From: Eubacterium sp.
Lineage (GTDB): Bacteria > Bacillota_A > Clostridia > Lachnospirales > Lachnospiraceae
Assembly: GCA_023663915.1 (NCBI GenBank)
Contig: JAMPGN010000177.1
Span: 1 to 8,770, forward strand
Direction: 5' to 3'
DNA: 8,770 bases
The position numbers and the translations under genes were made by a program. This document shows positions 6,375-8,770 of this stretch, one piece after another. Under the pieces are notes generated by a model. The model made no database searches and had not been told where the DNA came from. It worked only from the letters and a program-made list of their open reading frames with translations. Position 1 is the first letter of the stretch, and each line of letters begins with the position of its first letter.

Positions 6375-6694
6375 TCGATTTCCACCTCACCGCAGTTGTC
6401 TAGATCCGTCTGGGATATATCGCATTCTTTGTATAAATCCTCAGCGGAAATAAGCGTTCGTGGGTCATATTGCTCCATACGCTCTGCGGCTGCTGCAAGT
6501 AATTTTGAATCGTTAATTTCGTCCATCATGCGTAGATATTCTTCCGGTGATATGAGGACGCATTCAGCTACGTTATTTTTCATGACAACCTTGGCGCCCG
6601 CCTGTTTCACTTCCTCAAATATTTTTCCGGCGAGACCTTTATTAAATAGAGAAATAGAAATTGTATCTGTGATTGCACTTGTAATGTTTACCAT
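6371..6694 (-). CDS. antitoxin, Phd/YefM family
   Basis: A 107-residue protein whose N-terminal domain has the Phd/YefM pattern: ITDTISISLFNKGLAGKIFE (8-27), KVVMKNNVAECVLISPEEY (35-53), then LAAAAERM. This half forms the DNA-binding dimer, while the acidic C-terminus (about 76-107) is expected to wrap the RelE-type toxin. It is the first gene of the operon, starting at ATG after GGGGGA with 7 bases between. Such antitoxins repress their own promoter together with the toxin; I could not single out the operator in the AT-rich bases upstream (6695-6745). The promoter must lie between this gene and the minus-strand terminator at 6745-6764. Confidence 0.85.
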   Translation of the reverse strand: MVNITSAITDTISISLFNKGLAGKIFEEVKQAGAKVVMKNNVAECVLISPEEYLRMMDEINDSKLLAAAAERMEQYDPRTLISAEDLYKECDISQTDLDNCGEVEIE

Positions 6695-6744
6695 GCCATA
6701 ATCCCCCGATATTCAAAATTTTTACGAAAGTGTTTTGTGATAGG

Positions 6745-6764
6745 AAAAAAACGAGCGTTAGCTC
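6745..6764 (-). terminator. intrinsic terminator, minus strand
   Basis: Reading the minus strand: GAGC (6764-6761), loop TAAC, GCTC (6756-6753), one G, then seven T (6751-6745). It faces the antitoxin gene and would stop antisense transcription running out of the LacI region into the toxin-antitoxin operon. Confidence 0.65.
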
Positions 6765-6811
6765 TATAGGAAATTCCTATGCAGATTCCGAGTTCGCGAA
6801 GCGAATCTCGT

Positions 6812-6835
6812 AAACGAGCGTTAGCTCGTTTTTTT
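6812..6835 (+). terminator. intrinsic terminator, plus strand
   Basis: Stem AAACGAGC (6812-6819), loop GTTA, stem GCTCGTTT (6824-6831), with a seven-T run at 6829-6835. There is no plus-strand gene directly before it, so it belongs to the 91-bp element; it would shield the LacI promoter from upstream transcription. Confidence 0.7.
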
Positions 6836-6882
6836 ATTATATGCTGTACTATGAAAAATATCAATAAATTTACTAATAAAAA

Positions 6883-6911
6883 TAGACATCAAGGTGTATT
6901 GATGCAATAAT
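6883..6911 (+). promoter_or_regulatory. promoter and candidate operator of the LacI-family gene
   Basis: TAGACA (6883-6888), a 17-base spacer and AATAAT (6906-6911) each match the sigma-A consensus at five of six positions. The palindrome TATTG-ATG-CAATA (6897-6909) covers the -10 box, where a repressor would block RNA polymerase, so autoregulation is plausible. It lacks the central CG of many LacI-family operators. A ribosome site AGGAG (6945-6949) follows, 7 bases before the ATG. Confidence 0.5.
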
Positions 6912-6956
6912 ATACTTATCTTTACAAAAATGTTTTGACGTGATAGGAGACAATTC

Positions 6957-7940
6957 ATGGCAACAATCAAAGATGTGGCGAAAGCTGCCGGAGTGGGAAC
7001 AGGGACAGTCTCGCGTGCCCTGAGCGGCAAAGGATATGTGGGTGCGGAAAAGAAAGAACGCATTATAAGAATAGCCAAACAACTCAACTATGACCCTTCC
7101 ACACGGTTAAAAAGTAAAAATATCGATGCCCACAAAAGCGGCATGGTCGGCGTCCTGCTTCCGGACAGTTCACAGCCGTTTTTCGGAAGTTTCTTATGGC
7201 ATGCGGAGAAAGCGCTGCAGGCAAAAGGATATCGGACGGTGCTCATAAACACGGGCGGAACAAACAAGAAAGTTTCCGAAGCGATCGACATGGTAGAACA
7301 GCATGTCCTTGACGGGATAATTCTAAATTCCGATGTGACAAACAGAGAGATCGAACGACTGAAAAACATTCCCTGCGTGAGCTTTGAATGCGAGATGGGG
7401 CAGGGGATTCCGCTTGTCGCGTCCGACCATGTCAAGGGTGGGCAGATCGCGGCGAAACTTTTGTTCCGGTGCGGATGTAAAAATGTGGTTATCCTCAGCA
7501 TCAAAGCAAATACTCCGGTCTATGCAAGGCACCGGATTTCAGAGTGCAGGAAGCTGCTCAAAAGGAACGGGGTCAGGGTGACGCTCGTGGAGAGTGACGG
7601 AAAATAAGCCACTTTTGAGCTGGTGGAAAATATGATCAACGATTTTATGAACGAACATACCGACATGGACGGCATTTTTACGGAAGACATGGAAGCTTAT
7701 TTTTGTCTGGTACAGGCGAAAAAGCGGGGAATGCAGGTGCCGAGGGATTTCAAGATTGTGGGATATGACGGAAATACGATGTCCAGATTCATCAGCCCGC
7801 AGGTGACAACGATCGCCCAGAATACCAAAAAGCTGGCGGAGACCTGCGTGGATGTCTTAAGTATGAGGATAGAAGGAAAGGAGACGGAAGAGCTTTATCT
7901 TGTGCCGGTTTCCTTGAGAAAAGGTGGAACAACAGATTAA
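6957..7940 (+). pseudogene. LacI-family transcriptional repressor, broken by an in-frame stop
   Basis: The reading frame covers 327 codons, the normal length for the family, except for a TAA at 7605-7607 (codon 217). Residues 2-22 (ATIKDVAKAAGVGTGTVSRAL) are the helix-turn-helix, about 44-60 the hinge, 62-216 the first part of the ligand-binding core (GVLLPDSSQPFFGSF, DGIILNSD). After the stop the same frame continues with the rest of the core: MDGIFTEDMEAYF, VPRDFKIVGYDG and IAQNTKKLAE, ending at 7938-7940. One base change (for example TAT or TAC to TAA) explains it. No ribosome site precedes the second half, so restart is unlikely. The 216-residue product could still bind DNA weakly but lacks the C-terminal subdomain needed for sugar sensing. 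No sugar-use genes adjoin, so the target is unknown. Confidence 0.85.
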
Positions 7941-7961
7941 CGTTCCATATAGGAGTCACCC

Positions 7962-8546
7962 TCAAAAAAAGCGAATCATCTGTAAGTAGCGGATACCATC
8001 AGAGACGGAATACCGTTCGCCAAAGATTTTGTAATGGTTCTTATCTATGTAAAAAGTCTTTAATTTCTGCTTGTCCTCGCAGTCGAGATAAATAATTCCT
8101 CCACCAATACGGCGCTGGATGTCTACCATTACGTCATTGGCATATCTGATCAGTATGTCTCCTGTAATGCGCCTACCGTTGTCAACACCGTAATTTTTTC
8201 CTATCTGTGCAAGCAGGAAAGCAGATGCTGTAAAAGAATTTGTGTTTTCATCCAGTCTCGCGTGGGCAGAAAGTTTTTTGCGTGTGGTATTGCTTATGTT
8301 ATCGTTTCTGATTTCAATAGCCTTATGTGTCAGTGTAAAATATCCTGTAATAGCTCCATCGGCATTGTCAAGAAGAAGGTATGTAATAGACCATTTTCTT
8401 TTGGCAAATTCAATGGCATTGTTGCGGATAAAATGCTCTATTTCTCCATTTTGAGGACATGAAAAATCGGAGAGACCTCTTTGGACTTCATTCTCTCCGA
8501 CGGAATCTATCAAATCTAAAATATTCATTACCGTATATCGATTCAT
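7962..8546 (-). CDS. GNAT-family acetyltransferase, second gene of a two-gene module
   Basis: A 194-residue cytoplasmic protein of the GNAT fold, expected to transfer acetyl from acetyl-CoA. Visible parts are GLSDFSCPQNGEIEHFIRNN (24-43), the strands ITYLLLDNADGAITGYFTL (54-72), FLLAQIGKNY (110-119), a degenerate acetyl-CoA loop NGRRITGD (123-130) and the C-terminal GGGIIYLDCEDKQKLKTFYI (148-167) with HYKIFGERY, which matches the 'FY-x-x-x-G/N-F' ending of GNATs. It overlaps the 61-residue gene by ATGA and ends 21 bases from the convergent LacI stop. GNAT enzymes with a small upstream partner include toxins that acetylate aminoacyl-tRNA (TacT, AtaT). Whether this one is such a toxin is an inference; a metabolic or protein acetyltransferase is possible. 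Confidence 0.76.
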   Translation of the reverse strand: MNRYTVMNILDLIDSVGENEVQRGLSDFSCPQNGEIEHFIRNNAIEFAKRKWSITYLLLDNADGAITGYFTLTHKAIEIRNDNISNTTRKKLSAHARLDENTNSFTASAFLLAQIGKNYGVDNGRRITGDILIRYANDVMVDIQRRIGGGIIYLDCEDKQKLKTFYIDKNHYKIFGERYSVSDGIRYLQMIRFF

Positions 8547-8728
8547 TTTTCAGCTTTCCTTTTGTTCCACAATTTTCTTATTTCATCAGGATCAGAAAGT
8601 ACGGTTTTTCTTGGTGTGTCTGGGCGGGGCATAGGATCAGCGATTGAAGCGTCAAGCGCTGCTACAAATGCTTGAATTTTTTCCGGTTCAGTTATTTTTA
8701 TATTGGCAAAAATACTTGAAGTAGCCAT
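8543..8728 (-). CDS. 61-residue partner of the GNAT protein, antitoxin-like
   Basis: A small soluble protein: MATSSIFANIKITEPEKIQA, a short helix (FVAALDASIA), a proline-rich linker (DPMPRPDTPR) and a charged tail DPDEIRKLWNKRKAEK. I take the ATG at 8728-8726 because AAAGGAG (8744-8738) lies 9 bases before it; the in-frame ATG at 8737 touches that site and cannot be used well. The stop overlaps the start of the GNAT gene (ATGA), so the two are coupled. Small proteins with this 'SSIF-N' start and 'DPDEIRK' end occur before GNAT genes in Firmicutes, by my recollection. It has no recognisable ribbon-helix-helix or helix-turn-helix, so if it is an antitoxin it is not of the usual DNA-binding TacA kind. 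Confidence 0.68.
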   Translation of the reverse strand: MATSSIFANIKITEPEKIQAFVAALDASIADPMPRPDTPRKTVLSDPDEIRKLWNKRKAEK

Positions 8729-8770
8729 AACTAGCATCTCCTTTCTTCGTGGAATAGTTCATTCTTGGTT

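Larger units (their letters stand above)
6745..6835. repeat. 91-bp palindromic intergenic element with terminator hairpins at both ends
   Basis: The ends are a perfect 12-bp inverted repeat: AAAAAAACGAGC (6745-6756) and GCTCGTTTTTTT (6824-6835). Each end is a hairpin GAGC-GTTA-GCTC, and the 16-bp string AAACGAGCGTTAGCTC occurs twice in direct orientation (6749-6764 and 6812-6827). Between them are two more palindromes, ATAGGAA-A-TTCCTAT (6766-6780) and CGAG-TTCGC-GAA-GCGAA-TCTCG (6789-6810, imperfect). No gene inside. It resembles a non-coding mobile repeat (MITE or REP-like) or a compound bidirectional terminator. Family membership cannot be judged from one copy. Confidence 0.6.

Noticed and set aside
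6300..6701. 133-codon open frame on the plus strand over the toxin-antitoxin genes
   Set aside because: Antisense to the well-supported Phd/YefM and RelE genes; no ribosome site and no family features.
7088..7504. 138-codon open frame on the minus strand inside the LacI-family gene
   Set aside because: Antisense to a sequence with clear LacI-family homology; no start site support.
7623..7940. Second half of the LacI-family gene as an independent gene
   Set aside because: It is in the same frame as the first half and only completes its ligand-binding core; the GTG or ATG starts available have no ribosome site.
8729..8737. Upstream ATG adding MLV to the 61-residue protein
   Set aside because: It directly abuts the AAAGGAG site, too close for initiation; the ATG at 8728 has 9 bases.
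1..8770. tRNA, rRNA, CRISPR array, transposase or integrase
   Set aside because: None seen on either strand; the only repeated unit is the 16-mer in the 91-bp element, which has two copies and no spacer structure.

Overview
The window looks like an accessory stretch of a chromosome from a low-to-moderate GC Clostridia, most likely a Lachnospiraceae-type gut bacterium. This is inferred from protein families (a large FtsX-type ABC permease, a DUF3990 protein with its partner, a 'MYKHHEESIEN' nucleotidyltransferase, a GNAT with a 61-residue partner), from strong AGGAGG-type ribosome sites and from GTTA-loop terminator hairpins. No ribosomal or other species marker is present, so the genus is open.

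Layout. Bases 1-74 hold nothing I can name. At 75-267 (minus strand) is the wreck of a DUF3800 gene: its N-terminus and its C-terminus are joined with the middle deleted, and upstream of it (303-353) a hairpin-rich leader survives that resembles the DUF3800-associated structured RNAs. Bases 354-629 are the control region of an ABC exporter operon, with a TGACA-N4-TGTCA site of the kind bound by BceR-like response regulators and two hairpins just before the first ribosome site. The operon (630-3934) encodes a MacB/LolD-type ATPase and an 858-residue permease with two FtsX units, overlapping by ATGA.

From 3954 to the end the window is a patchwork of small modules. A minus-strand pair (4904 to 3954) encodes a predicted ADP-ribosyltransferase-fold DUF3990 protein and a DUF3791-like partner. 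Divergent from it is a nucleotidyltransferase-fold protein (5082-5867). Then come a 27-codon lipoprotein signal-peptide ORF (5914-5997), a minus-strand Phd/YefM-RelE toxin-antitoxin pair (6694 to 6045), a 91-bp palindromic element with a terminator at each end (6745-6835), a LacI-family repressor gene killed by one in-frame TAA (6957-7940), and a minus-strand pair made of a 61-residue protein and a GNAT acetyltransferase (8728 to 7962).

Reading it together: three two-gene, tightly coupled toxin-antitoxin-like modules all lie on the minus strand, with decayed genes (DUF3800, LacI, perhaps the lipoprotein) between them. This is what a turnover hot spot looks like. The ABC operon is the only larger intact system and probably answers to a two-component system not in this window. 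The least characterised parts are the DUF3990/DUF3791-like pair, the 61-aa/GNAT pair and the 91-bp element.
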